A stretch of DNA of 64,000 bases, from contig VXAI01000097.1 in NCBI GenBank assembly GCA_013399305.1, positions 2,403,298 through 2,467,297 of the forward strand, in the 5' to 3' direction. The translations under genes were made by a program, and so were the position numbers. Below the pieces are notes generated by a model. That model had not been told where the DNA came from, searched no databases, and saw nothing but the letters and a program-made list of their open reading frames with translations. Position 1 is the first letter of the stretch; the number at the start of each line of letters is the position of its first letter. Of this stretch, positions 52,601 through 62,950 are shown piece after piece. The stretch comes from Rostratula benghalensis (taxonomy: Eukaryota; Chordata; Aves; Charadriiformes; Rostratulidae).

Positions 52601-55600
52601 ACCTTCAAAAGGGAAGGCATCCATATATTCATCAGGATGAAATTACCTGATGGTTCCAATATTGTTCAAAAAAGATCAGATTAATATTTGCAAAGTTCAT
52701 CAATAAAAGTTGTGATGAATTCCTTTTGCTGAGCTGTGTCTCACAGTAAGATTTCAGAAAAATCCAGCTAGAGAGCAGAACAACAGATCCTGGTTTTGCT
52801 GACAGACAAAAAGTTTTGAGATGTGAATGAGGTGGCATAAATACTTTTCTTCACATCTCCTACCAATTCTTTCAGTGAGTCATAGGCCATCAAGATCACT
52901 ACATACCATCAAGACCAGAAGAAACCTCACTTAGAATTTCTATTTTGAACAAGATCCAACTATATTGCAAGCAAATGCATGTTCTGAAGAGCTTTTAAAG
53001 TATTTCAAAACTTTGACTGATGCAATACTTACATTGACATCTCATGGCAACTGTAATATCAATATTGATTCTTAACTTACTGGAAAGAAAGAAAAAAAAA
53101 AGGCAGAAAGATAGTAAATAAGATATATTACTAAAATTCTCAGACCTGTTGTAGAAGCATGATCAAACAATGGATTTTACACCAATAAATATAAATTTTA
53201 GCTGTTTAAAATTTGGGTGAACCAAGATGGACTTCTAATTATTGAAGTATTGAATTTAAAGTGTCAGAGAACCACAGGCTGCAGGGTGTCTCCCATAATA
53301 GTCTCTTAACCACTAGATTATCCTTCCAGGGCAATAGCTTCACTAGGGAAAGAACCTACTTTAGCAAAGACTTGAATGAGTGTGTCTGTCTGGATGGTTT
53401 TACCTGAACTTGAGTCTTTAATGCATCTCTCTTAAATTTATCATATTTTTTATTTTTTCATTAATGAAACCTTTGGTATTTATGACATACAAGACATCTA
53501 ATTAATAAAAGTATCTCTAGCTTGTTACCACAGCAACTAGCCAAACAGCTTTTAAAGTTGTTCCAGTTCCAGACACATGATATTTAAAGGTGTCCAGTGC
53601 ACAAAATCTTCATTAACTCCACATGGACTCATGGGTGCCTGATCACCTTAGGAAGGAAGGTGAATGCAGTCCAGACAATCACATGAAACCAACCACAAAC
53701 GCACCTTCAGCCCATCTTGGAGGCCGTAACCGGAGAGAAGATCAGGAGCAATCTCTAGATAAGACAGTCAAAGTTCTGAGAGCTTAAGGCTGATCTCCAG
53801 CAGCACCAAGTGTACTGGTACCATACTAACTAGAGTACGTATAAGCTGCAAAGCTAGAGTAGGCCTCTGGTGAATCTGGTGGGTTGACAGAGCTGATGTA
53901 AACCCACCAATTTACATACTGTAATACAATCACAAGCTGATGTACATATCACAATGTCCTCTGAATTGTTAGCAAGTAATTCCTCAGTGGACTCCACCAA
54001 GCCTACACTATTTTGACTTCTTCATTGCAGAAATCTCTATTAATCTTCATAGATTCCAGAGAAAAAAAAAAAGGCAAAGCAAGTCAATCAACAGAAGAAA
54101 AATCAAGTCCCTTTAGTAATTAAAATTTAATTTCAATAATAAATTACTTGCAAGTCACATGAACATTTTAGATTTATTGTTTCCTGAAATACGGGTAACT
54201 TATATTTTTAAAAGGAATTCTAATGGATAAAACTTACCTAGTAAAATCCTTGTCTACTTCATATTCATATTTCATCCATGTGTCCCGATACACTGTGAAC
54301 TCCATTACAGTCAGGAAAGCTATTGTTGTAAATGCTATCAGAGAAACTGAGTGGTCAAAAGGACAAAAAAAAAAAAGTTTACATCATGAGAAATATTATT
54401 CAGAAACATGAGCAGAACAAAACTCTAGCATTCCAGAATCCAAGCATTACTAGTGCAATACTGGTATCTCTGATTTGCAAATCCATAATGCTCTCAGAAA
54501 AATGTTTTCATACCTACCATATTTGTTTCTATATAGGAGGGGAAAAGACTAAGTGCTATCTTTGCATCACAAATGAATATTTTACATTAAGTATAGTCAA
54601 ATATTGGAATGATGGGGAGGTTGTGAAATCCCTATATAGATTTAAGAACAGGCTAGATCCTCCTCCAGATATAAAACAAAATGCCCACAAAACCACTGTC
54701 AGTCATGGTCTAGGCAAAATGAGTCCTAAATCCAAGCACAAAAGGAGAAGGTGCACCTTGAAACCCCTTTAAAGCTACAATTGACAACAATTTCAGTTTT
54801 TATAACTTTTTTTTTTTTTTTTCCTAATATCTAGTTTTAGAGCCAAGAAGCTAGCAGATGAGAAATAACACATCACAGCCCTGGAGATGTTCAAGGCCAG
54901 GCTGGATGGGGCTTTGAGCAACCTGCTCTAGTGGGAGGTGCCCCTGCCCATGGCAGGGGGGTTGGAACTCTATGATCTTTAAGGTGCCTTCCAACTCTAA
55001 CCATTCTTTGATTCTATAAATACACATACATATATTTTCTTTAAATATGTATATATTCTTTAAATATTCACTGTCCACTTAAAAAAGGTGCCTGATTATA
55101 TTAGTTCTGTATACCTACACGGTCAGGACTCAAACCCCAGTATTTCAAACAATTCACCCTCTAGCAATAAGCAACACATAGCCATCCCTTCTACCAACAG
55201 CTAAATAAGTGAAGAACTGGTTTGAAATTTATTTTTAGGAAGAAAACTACTTGGTGTGTTTTAACAGTATTATGTGCCTCACTTATCTCCAAGGCAGCCT
55301 ACTCATCACACTTGCTAATTTGTACACTGCAAAGGGAAGATCATCCTGCACACAGTCAGAAACATCGTAGCAGAAGCACAGAAGTGTGCTACGCCTCTTT
55401 TGGGGGCAAAAGCCTCGTCTTTTGTTAAAAAACTCTTCCATTTTGGAGCACAGTAGTGATTTGTACAGCTTATTAATCTGCATTCTGTAGAGTATTTCTA
55501 TGGAGTCTGAAGCACATCTTGAGAAAAAACAAGCCCATCATTGATAGGCTTCCGTTCCCTACAGAGTGGTCAACGTCCCAGGGGCGGCAGCAGGGACACC

Positions 55601-57808
55601 AAGGCACTGTCCCACAGTGCCTTGCAGCATTGACTGTTGGTTGCACTGTTCAGCAGCATTTCAAATTCCAGCTTTCAGCTGAAACCACGTAAAGATCACA
55701 GAATATCAGGGATTGGAAGAGACCTTGAAAGATCATCTCGTCCAATCCCCCTGCCAGAGCAGGAACACCTAGATCAGGTCACACAGGAACGCGTCCAGAC
55801 GGGTTTTGAATGTCTCCAGAGAAGGAGACTCCACCACCTCTCTGGGCAGCCCGTTCCAGTGCTCCATCACCCTCACTGTGAAGAAGTTTTTCCTCATATT
55901 TAAGTGGAACCTCCTGTGTTCCAGCTTGCACCCATTGCCCTTTGTCCTATCATTGCCTGTCACTGAGAAGAGCCTGGCTCCATCCTCCTGACACTCACCC
56001 TTTACATATTTATATATATTTTTATGTATTTATCACATATATGAAGATCTCCATGTCAACAGATAGTGCGAAAGCAGATGCACTAATTAGTTAATTATTC
56101 TGGCTATCAATTTCCTTTTGGAGCCCAGTGGGCCACATGCACCCCAGCTATGCAACAGGAAAGCTGGAGCCATACTGTCTATCCAAACACAAGAAAACAA
56201 TTACAGCTGCAGCTGCTTTTTGGGTAAATCTGAGCAAAGGTGTTTTGGATCTGAAGAGGAAAATGAAGTCTTGTAGAATTTCCAAAGACAAATTCTCTTT
56301 TCTGAATGCTCTTCCTGCCCCAGAGTTGGAGTTCCAGCCTGTTTGAGAGCCCGACACTTCTTTTCCAATAGGTTCTAAGGCACTGAAAGTCTGAAAATCT
56401 TGTCTGTTTTGCATCCCTATCACACCAGAAAGTAAGCCTGGGACTTTAATCCTGAAGGAAGCAGGAATACTATATTAAAATTTTAGGGTGACACAGAATA
56501 AGACAATTCTATATTGTCATTTATAAGGTTACTGGGATAAGCCAAAGAATGATAAAATAATTTCTGGTACTGAGAAATCTTTAAGGCACCCTTCACACCA
56601 AGGTGAAATTCTCAGGAAAGATAGAACTATACTACAACAAATAAATTTTTAAGTATTTACTGTTTTTCTAAGAATTACAACAAACTCAACTCATTTGCTT
56701 TCTCATGAACTGGGACTAACATTAGCAAAAAACTTCTTTAATCAGCTCTCCAAGATTATCTTACGTACAATAATCCTTTAATAATTAACAGCACAATGCA
56801 GTAAACGTAGCAAAGTAATACAGACCATTGTGATATTTATTTCTACACAAGTGGCGTCATGACTTCAGAGGCTTATCTGTAGATTGCAATTGGTTCTTGT
56901 ACTTTTTATTCAGCTGAGTTTCAGACAATCACACATGAGAGAGACTTTTGTCCTCCATTTCAACCTGACTGCTCGCAGTTTCCTATCTAACTGCAAACAA
57001 TTCCAATAGATGAAATCACTATGTCCAGATCAGGCTACCTCTAACCCAACCCAATTTACAGACATAATTTTCTGTTCAAATACATATAAAAAAAGGTACT
57101 TTTTACAGCTACAGCTTTTTGAGAACAAGGAAAGTACAAGCACATGCCCTGGAATAAAGCGTTTAGTTCTTCAAAGAGCTTTCCTTCTCAACCTTCAAGA
57201 CCAAAAGCTTTATAAAGTTGCTCTTTATCCTGATGCTCTTAGACACCTCTGGAGAAGGTTTTGTCTCTTTCATGCAAGCACAGAGCTGAATCCAACCTGC
57301 AGTTAAGCTCATGCTAACACCATCTCACCCAGAAGCCTGACAGAGAAAGGAGCTTAGTGAGACAACAGCTGAGAAAGTGCTATTACAGCCTTGGCACAGT
57401 GCAATTCCAGTTGCAACTGGTTAGAAGTTTTTACAGTGAACCTTGACATTGGTTTGAGCATCACCTGTTTTACACAAGAATTTCCCTTGAGATGAGTGAT
57501 GAATGCATCTATTTGGATAAAATACTATGTCTTTACTTGAAGGAAGCTCTGTCAGCCCACAAAAGGAAATCAAGGAAACAATTTTGGCTAGTTTCAAATG
57601 AACACAGATGCCTGTCTCTTTCCTGTTGAAGTTTCTACTCCCAGGGGATGCTAGACTGAGCTAAGAGACAACATGAATCATGTTAGCATCTCTAAGGCCT
57701 ACCTGTGCCTCCACTCACTGAAGTCTCCACGTAGCTTTCAGGAACTTTTGGAAAGGCATCCAATTCTTTCATCAAACTCAAGGTCTTCTTCCGATTCAGT
57801 CGCCTCAT
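37551..57808 (-). CDS. ERGIC2: ERGIC2, ERGIC and Golgi 2 (complete, 13 coding exons)
   Basis: Membrane protein that cycles between ER, ERGIC and cis-Golgi with ERGIC1 and ERGIC3 (yeast Erv41 homologue). It helps cargo and retrieval traffic in the early secretory pathway. Thirteen GT-AG exons join to 1134 nt, giving 377 aa plus TAG, the length I recall for human. It starts [21 protein letters not shown] first membrane segment lies at about residues 36-53 ([15 protein letters not shown]). A long lumenal beta-rich domain follows (about 60-305), with [18 protein letters not shown] and an NFS sequon. The second membrane segment is at about 311-337, then a cytosolic tail ending NSTH. The start at 57808-57806 matches the family N-terminus and has A at -3. 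No stops, shifts or odd splice sites were seen. It faces LRRK2 tail to tail. Confidence 0.98.
38408..38487 (-). CDS. ERGIC2: ERGIC2 exon 13
   Basis: Encodes residues 330-356: [14 protein letters not shown] then CRFRLGS. It completes the second membrane helix and starts the cytosolic tail. No ATG-initiated ORF marks it; it was found by homology on the - strand. Acceptor TGCAG, donor GTAAGA. Confidence 0.94.
39328..39490 (-). CDS. ERGIC2: ERGIC2 exon 12 (second membrane segment)
   Basis: Encodes residues 276-330: [20 protein letters not shown], then [19 protein letters not shown], which begins the C-terminal membrane helix. Acceptor TTCAG, donor GTAACT. Confidence 0.97.
42996..43093 (-). CDS. 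ERGIC2: ERGIC2 exon 11
   Basis: Encodes residues 243-275: [18 protein letters not shown] then [14 protein letters not shown]. Acceptor TCTAG, donor GTAAGT. Confidence 0.96.
44333..44431 (-). CDS. ERGIC2: ERGIC2 exon 10
   Basis: Encodes residues 210-243: [15 protein letters not shown] then [15 protein letters not shown]. It contains the NFS sequon. Acceptor TTCAG, donor GTAAGT. Confidence 0.96.
45386..45441 (-). CDS. ERGIC2: ERGIC2 exon 9
   Basis: A 56-nt exon for residues 191-210, [18 protein letters not shown]. Acceptor TTCAG, donor GTAAGT. Confidence 0.95.
45756..45920 (+). mobile_element. CR1 LINE 3'-end fragment
   Basis: Contains CCAGAGAAGCTGTGGATGC, GGCTGGATGG and GGTTGGAACT followed by CCTTCCAACT, the CR1 3' terminal module. 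It lies in the ERGIC2 intron between exons 9 and 8, antisense to the gene. Confidence 0.88.
47226..47321 (-). CDS. ERGIC2: ERGIC2 exon 8
   Basis: Encodes residues 159-191: [18 protein letters not shown] then [13 protein letters not shown], the core lumenal signature of the family. Acceptor AACAG, donor GTATGT. Confidence 0.95.
48795..48896 (-). CDS. ERGIC2: ERGIC2 exon 7
   Basis: Encodes residues 125-159: [18 protein letters not shown] then [15 protein letters not shown]. Acceptor TTTAG, donor GTAAGA. Confidence 0.96.
49619..49659 (-). CDS. ERGIC2: ERGIC2 exon 6
   Basis: A 41-nt exon for residues 112-125, [13 protein letters not shown]. Acceptor TCCAG, donor GTAAAG. Confidence 0.93.
49803..50235 (+). 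mobile_element. CR1 LINE 3' fragment
   Basis: About 430 bp covering the C-terminal ORF2 region ([32 protein letters not shown]) and the 3' tail TATTCTATGATTCTATGA. It lies antisense in the ERGIC2 intron between exons 6 and 5. One frame remains open for about 140 codons, so this is a fairly young copy. Confidence 0.92.
50936..51005 (+). mobile_element. CR1 LINE terminal fragment
   Basis: Only the last 70 bp: TGGTTGGACTCAATGATCC, TCTTCCAACCTGAATG and the tandem tail ATTCTATGATTCTATG. A strongly 5'-truncated copy. Confidence 0.85.
51413..51522. repeat. 28-bp direct repeat, period 82, with one inverted-repeat arm inside
   Basis: TGTAGAAATCACTAGC plus TGTTAATAAGC-type sequence at 51413-51440 recurs at 51495-51522 with one G/T difference. 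Between the copies lies the left arm of the long-range inverted repeat (51441-51484), so the arm is bracketed by direct repeats. Confidence 0.85.
51789..51859 (-). CDS. ERGIC2: ERGIC2 exon 5
   Basis: Encodes residues 88-111: [18 protein letters not shown] then LIYEP. Acceptor AATAG, donor GTAAGT. Confidence 0.95.
53033..53079 (-). CDS. ERGIC2: ERGIC2 exon 4
   Basis: A 47-nt exon for residues 72-88, [15 protein letters not shown]. Acceptor TCCAG, donor GTAAGT. Found by homology and frame, since it is too short to show as an ORF. Confidence 0.95.
54238..54346 (-). CDS. ERGIC2: ERGIC2 exon 3 (first membrane segment)
   Basis: Encodes residues 36-72: [16 protein letters not shown], a hydrophobic helix, then [14 protein letters not shown]. 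Acceptor CTCAG, donor GTAAGT. Confidence 0.96.
54883..55018 (+). mobile_element. CR1 LINE 3'-end fragment
   Basis: Contains TTCAAGGCCAGGCTGGATGG, the module ending TTGGAACTCTATGATC, and tail TTTGATTCTAT. It sits immediately after the right arm of the inverted repeat at 54826-54869. Confidence 0.88.
55697..56030 (-). mobile_element. CR1 LINE 3' fragment (antisense to the other CR1 copies)
   Basis: Reads as CR1 on the - strand, with translated block [20 protein letters not shown], and the 3' end at the low-coordinate side. It differs from the other copies in the window in sequence and orientation, which suggests another CR1 subfamily. Confidence 0.85.
57703..57808 (-). CDS. ERGIC2: ERGIC2 exon 2, start codon exon
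   Basis: Encodes residues 1-36: basic N-terminus [10 protein letters not shown], then [11 protein letters not shown]. The exon itself probably begins at 57848 after TCAG. Donor GTAGGC splits codon 36. Confidence 0.95.
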
Positions 57809-60267
57809 CTTCAGCACACTCCTCCACTTCTTCCTTCATATATTCCCTCTGATTTGAGAATAAATCATTATGATTAAAATACACAAACAGTATTACTCAA
57901 ACCGACAGGTTATAATAAGAAAGGAATAGTAAGGCAATGAAAATCTAAGAAATATGTTCTAAAGAAACACATGCTAGACAACCGGGTGGTCACTCTTGCT
58001 TCAAGCAAAGTGTTAAAATCGGCCTGGACACTGCTGGACATTCCAGGCACATCCAGCACATTCATCATTTCATTACTATGACTCATTTCTTTCTTGATTA
58101 AATTCTTATTGGCATTGAATATATTGAATTTTAAATTTAAAAAACACCCAAACCCCTCAGTCCTGAAATAAGTTTGCTAAACAGACCTGACAATGCATGG
58201 AAGTGACTGGCTTAGCAGGGCATATCCCATAGGCTGCATAAACTCAGGTGGATGTCAAACTGCACGGGGCTCCTATATTCAGCCAATATAGCACATACTA
58301 TATGCTAATGAAGAGGAAAAAAAAGTATCTCACATTTTTACAGCTGTAGAATTTTGTAGCTGGAATAAAATCAGCATTTTTCCCCTCTATAAAAATGTCA
58401 CCCAAAGCAAATTATGCATCAAATGCTAGCTTTATCTTTCAGAATTCTTTTTGCCCACGACATGAGCTCTGCTCTCCATGGAGTTGTTGATACATTAGGC
58501 AGCAGGATGCTGAGAGAAGCAGCCTGCCCAGGAAATACTGTCTTAAATTGTTTCCAAAGCATGCAAATATGCTCACAACCCAAGTCCCACCAATACCAAC
58601 ATGCTGTGCGTTTTAACAAGCTGGCACTGATGTTTTCCTTCTGAGGAAGTGCTGCACTTTGCCCAGAGTTTCTGAAGCTAAGAAAAACCATTGTGCATTT
58701 ACTATATTGTAAGAATACGTCATATAATTGTGCCCTACTTAAAGGCACCAAGGCAGGCAAGGTAGCTGACACTGCCAACATGCAAGATAATCCTCAACAT
58801 CATCTTGTTGAAAAAAAAAAATCTATGAACTCATCTTCCCCGTTTCAAGAGCACATCAAATCTCCAGCGTGTCCTAGTGAAATTATTCAAGAGCTACTCC
58901 CTGCTCTGCCCCTCCCTGGTGCTGAGCAAGCTTTGTACTGTGCAATAACAAAGGAATAGGCTTTAGTGGAAATGGAAGTTCACACATGAGGAATCACAAT
59001 CTGTGCCTGCAATCTCCCCACTGCACATATTCACTTCAGACCTTAGTGAGAAGGTACAGACTCTGCACTTGGCGGGAGCATCAGTCGAGTCAGCCTGCAG
59101 AGAGCAGTAAAATGATTCTCTGTGTGTTGCAGAGGATTCAAAGAAACCACAGTTAAAGTGGGCAGAGAAGATGGGTGCTGGAACAGAATTTTGGTTATAC
59201 AGCTTAGAAAAAAATAATAATCAGGAAAGCAAGGTCCTGTCCTTACTACACTATGTAATTATGTTTTAAAGAACTATCTCAACTCCACTCAGAATAGCTT
59301 AAGAAGAAGTTAGATAGCTCAGGAGCAGATACAGCAAAGTAGCTGACTGGAGCCATAACATTCACAGAGGAAACACTGGACAGGGTTGTCTGCTGTCCTA
59401 CACAGACAGCACTGAAGCCAACTGAGCATGGGTGCATTTAACCCTTGTCTTCTCTGACACCACACGTGTAGGAGCACACCATAAGGAGGTACAAGATAAA
59501 CCTTGAGAATTTGAGAGCACTTTATTAGGAAACTTCCTACATCAGCTTGCACCGGTGAGCGTGGGGATTTTTGTAATCCAGCTGGAAGCATCCAAATTGT
59601 TAATTCGTTTCTTTAATCCCACATATGCACACTCACTTTCTGTTACAAATGGGGTCAGAGAGTTGATACCCTCCCCCCAGCCCCCCTCACCACACTCAGA
59701 AACGCCAAGTACAAAATCTGGAATCCACTGCTACGAAAGTAATATATTAAGAATCCAAGAGCCAAACGCATTAACAAAAATCATTGTTACAAGCTTAAAA
59801 AACAAAACAAACAACCCCCCCCAAACCAAAAAAAAAGAAACCCAAAAAGAAAAGCAAAGCATCGCATAAATGCCATTCGAGACCAGAGCAAACGCAACCC
59901 GGACCCACCGGAGGGGCTCAGGCAGCTTTCGCTGACTCGGACAACTGGAAAGCGACGCCGTTACCGGCATCACCATCTCCTCCCACCCCAGCGGACCGAC
60001 CCCCGCCTGAATCCCCTCCCGGGGGGCCTCGCACAAGGCGCCAGCCGCCCGACCCCCGCCCAGCTGCCCAGGCCGGAGGAGGCCCCGAAAGGCGGCGGTC
60101 AGCTCGGCCCCCGCATGCCCGTGCGCGCCGCGAGAGCTGTCGGCCGCCGTACCGAGGAGGGCGCAGGCCCGCAGGCAGGCACCGGGCAGCCGGGGGACAG
60201 GACAGGCCGCGCCGCGGGACGGGACGGGACGGGACAAGCCAGGCCGCGCCGGCCGCCTCTCCCCTAC

Positions 60268-60375
60268 CTCTTGCTTCTCTCGCCGTTACCCAGCGCGGCG
60301 GGGGAGGCCGGAGAAGGGAGAGCAGCCGCAACGCCCTGCTCGGCACCCGCCTCGCTGACCATGGCAGCGCCCGGG
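60268..60375 (-). other. ERGIC2: ERGIC2 exon 1, 5' UTR (candidate)
   Basis: On the - strand inside the CpG island, AGAAGCAAGAG is followed by a good donor, GTAGGG, at 60267-60266, about 2.4 kb upstream of exon 2. The transcription start is not defined, so the far end is nominal. Confidence 0.45.
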
Positions 60376-60447
60376 GCGTGCTGGCTCCGCCACCGACGCC
60401 CGGCGGCGGCGGCAGGCACAGGCCGACGGGAGCGGCGGCGGCGGCTC

Positions 60448-60481
60448 GCGCGCATGCTCCCCGCCTCACGGGCATGCGCCG
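60448..60481. promoter_or_regulatory. two NRF1-like sites in the ERGIC2 promoter
   Basis: GCGCGCATGCTC (60448-60459) and GGGCATGCGCCG (60470-60481) resemble the palindromic NRF1 site TGCGCATGCGCA. Two near-matches 10 bp apart, just upstream of the candidate first exon, suit a housekeeping CpG promoter. The match is by eye only. Confidence 0.4.
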
Positions 60482-60720
60482 CCCGCCGCTGCCCGGGGCA
60501 GCGCGGCACCGGCGGGGAGCAGTTCGGCGGCCGGGGATGGCGGAAAATACGCGTATTTGGGGAAAAACGGCTGCTGTTGCCCGCCCACACGGCTCGGGAG
60601 GGCCCCGCAGCGGATCCGTCGGGTGCCTGGGGCTGGCGGGACCCGCGGCCTCCTGCGGCGCGCACCCGGCGTCTTCATAGCGCTACAGCCCGGCGGGCAG
60701 CTGCTGTAAAGGCTATGGAT

Positions 60721-62950
60721 ATAAAACCAGGTAGCGCTTGAAAAGAGGCAATGCCTTCTCTTAGGTTAACTAAGAGGGGAAAGGCTCTAAGGCAGCGGGC
60801 TGTGCTAGTGGGGAAAAGGCAGGTGTTAAGCTCACAGGCCAGTTTTTAGATAGGAGGGGGGAAAAGTAAGGGGGCTCATTTATGCCCAAAACACCAATTC
60901 CCTGCGTTGGTGGGAGCCAATGAAAAGGCACTGCCTCTCAGCACAAACCTTACCCACTTAGTAACAACACTTGTTAGCTGGTCTCCAGATTTTTTCCTTA
61001 CAATTCATTCTCCTCTGTGGTGGCGTTCCCCGCAGCCTTTACACCTGTGCTGCTACCAAAACTGATTTGCAAAGTCAGTTAGCACGGGGTTACAGTATGT
61101 GATGGCCACTGCTCCCCCAAGTTCACCAGTAGCTGAGATCAGCCTAGACAACCTTCCTACAGCCAAACGGGGAGGTCTCTGACACCTTTGGGGAAGTACT
61201 AACACCTTAGGTGACATCACAATTATCCAAAGAAAAAGTGCTCTATATAGGAGTTTAAAAATAATAATAAAAACCCCAATACTATAACAAACATTTATAT
61301 TCCTATATCAGAGAGAGACTGAGGACTTCTGTATTTTTTTATAATGAGGCAAGCAAATAAAACCCACACCACAGAAACACAGAAAGCAAAGAGTACAGCG
61401 TTAGTACAGGTTTGCTCTTCGTAATGGTTTAGAGGAAAAAGTATATCCATGACAAAAGTGTCTCAATTTGTATATACTCTTTTGTATATACTCAAAAGAG
61501 TATATACAATTTGAAAAAGAAAACTGTTTGTCTTGGTATCTACAGCATTTGAGAATGAAAGAAACCTGAAAATGAGAAAGTTGTACAAAGAGATTCAAAG
61601 AGTAACTTTGGCTTTTTAGGGACAGGCAAACAGTGGGTTTCAAAGGAGAGAAGAGACAGCAACACACTGAATTCTGATCAGTCTGTTTTGATCTTTTTGG
61701 CAACTATAATAAATGCTGGATCAGTCAGAAAGGAAAAGGGGGTGAGAGAATGGTACTACAAGAGATAAATAACTAGGGCAAAGATATGTTTAATTGTTCC
61801 CTCATCTCAGAAAGAGCAGACAGCTTCAGCTACAGCACTGAAAGTTCTTATATTGACATGCCAATGGTCGTAGGGTATAATTCAGCAGCCAGGGATTTTT
61901 CTGGCTGAGCCCTCTTTCCCCCTGAGATGCTCTCAGCACTGGGGCCTGGAAAGAGCAACCGATAGATCTGGTTATTAGCTGGGTACCAGAGATGCTCACC
62001 AGATGTTCTCACAGGCTGTGAACTAAAGCAGTCCAATCTGTTCACAGACAAAAATGGGTTTGACGTTAATGCTGCGTGCCAGTTGGAGATGCCTCTTCCA
62101 GAGAAGTGGCATGGGACAGATCTGCTTGCAGCTTTGCACCATTATAGTGCTATTTTTAACTACAGATGTCTCTATAGGATTTTATGAGAGAAAACAGAGT
62201 AAACATTTTTCAGGACTTAAGTAGAGAAAATTTCATAGCGATAGCACTGTGCGTTACACTGACACTCTAACATGCTAAAGCGATGTTAACAGTGATTATA
62301 CTGCACCCGTCACATACCAGGCTATTCCAATTCAAACTGTGCTCCTTTCCTTACACCCCTGTGTGTCCAATTGCTGCTCTCCTGATTGCACCTCAATGAT
62401 GGCAGCCTATGAGCAGCTGCCAAATTACCTTTGGGAGCCTGAAGGGAGCAGGGAAGGAGGAAGAAATCCAGCTGCCACGCAGGCAAGCCAAGGGGCTGCC
62501 CCACAGCTGCTGCTCTGTACACGTGTGTTTCACTACAGTATTTAACAAGATCCCAAAGCACCCCAAGACCTGAGTGCAGTCGTCTATGTAAAAATACAAC
62601 TGCCTTGCCAAGAAACCCAGCACTTCTTCACACTGGTGATTTATGAAGTCCCTTGATGTGTGCAAAGAGGGAAAACCACGTAAGATGTCTCATACCCATA
62701 CAGTTTAGCAAACCACAAATGAAGCACAACAGGAAAAAAAAAAAAAAAAAAAAGTAAAAAACCACCAGGAATATTAGGCTATGAAGCACACTGATACCAA
62801 AGACAGTAACAGAAGATGGCATACCAAGCAAGAAGAGCAAATGTAAGCACGCAGAGATTCCCCACCTGTGCTTCAACACGCTTCAGCATCAACGTGCTGG
62901 AAACCCTATGCCAGATGCACAGGATTGAAACCCTGGCTAAAGCGTTTCGA
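60721..62950. other. intergenic DNA between two CpG islands
   Basis: AT-rich with no recognised exon. It holds the hairpin at 61468-61509 and a 20-base A run at 62734-62753. Short open frames have no recognisable similarity. Confidence 0.5.
61468..61509. repeat. perfect 16-bp stem hairpin
   Basis: TTGTATATACTCTTTT is followed by a 10-base loop and its exact reverse complement. The loop repeats part of the stem (GTATATACTC), so the unit also contains a short direct repeat. Probably a slippage product in AT-rich DNA. Confidence 0.85.

Larger units (their letters stand above)
51441..54869. repeat. 44-bp inverted repeat pair, 3.3 kb apart
   Basis: 51441-51484 and 54826-54869 are reverse complements at 42 of 44 positions, with the core CATCTGCTAGCTTCTTGGC matching exactly. 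The arms flank ERGIC2 exons 3, 4 and 5. Neither arm resembles CR1. Confidence 0.9.
37617..57702. other. ERGIC2 introns (non-coding between listed exons)
   Basis: All introns are GT-AG on the - strand. They contain the CR1 pieces and repeats listed separately. The longest, 39491-42995 and 54347-57702, hold no gene I can recognise; the second contains an antisense CR1 tail and half of the inverted repeat. Confidence 0.6.
59880..60720 (-). promoter_or_regulatory. CpG island promoter of ERGIC2
   Basis: A sharp rise in G+C and CpG density relative to flanking AT-rich DNA, at the expected 5' end of ERGIC2. It is TATA-less as far as I can see. Long open frames on both strands here are composition effects. 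It also holds a (GGGAC)4 run at 60216-60235. Confidence 0.75.

Noticed and set aside
54590..54720. Possible old CR1 fragment (translation has YWNDGEVV and FKNRLD)
   Set aside because: Short resemblance to the CR1 C-terminal block only, without the 3' tail; too weak to list.
59731..60741. Long open frames on both strands over the ERGIC2 promoter
   Set aside because: CpG-island DNA lacks stop codons by composition; translations are Arg/Ala/Pro/Gly repeats with no family signal.
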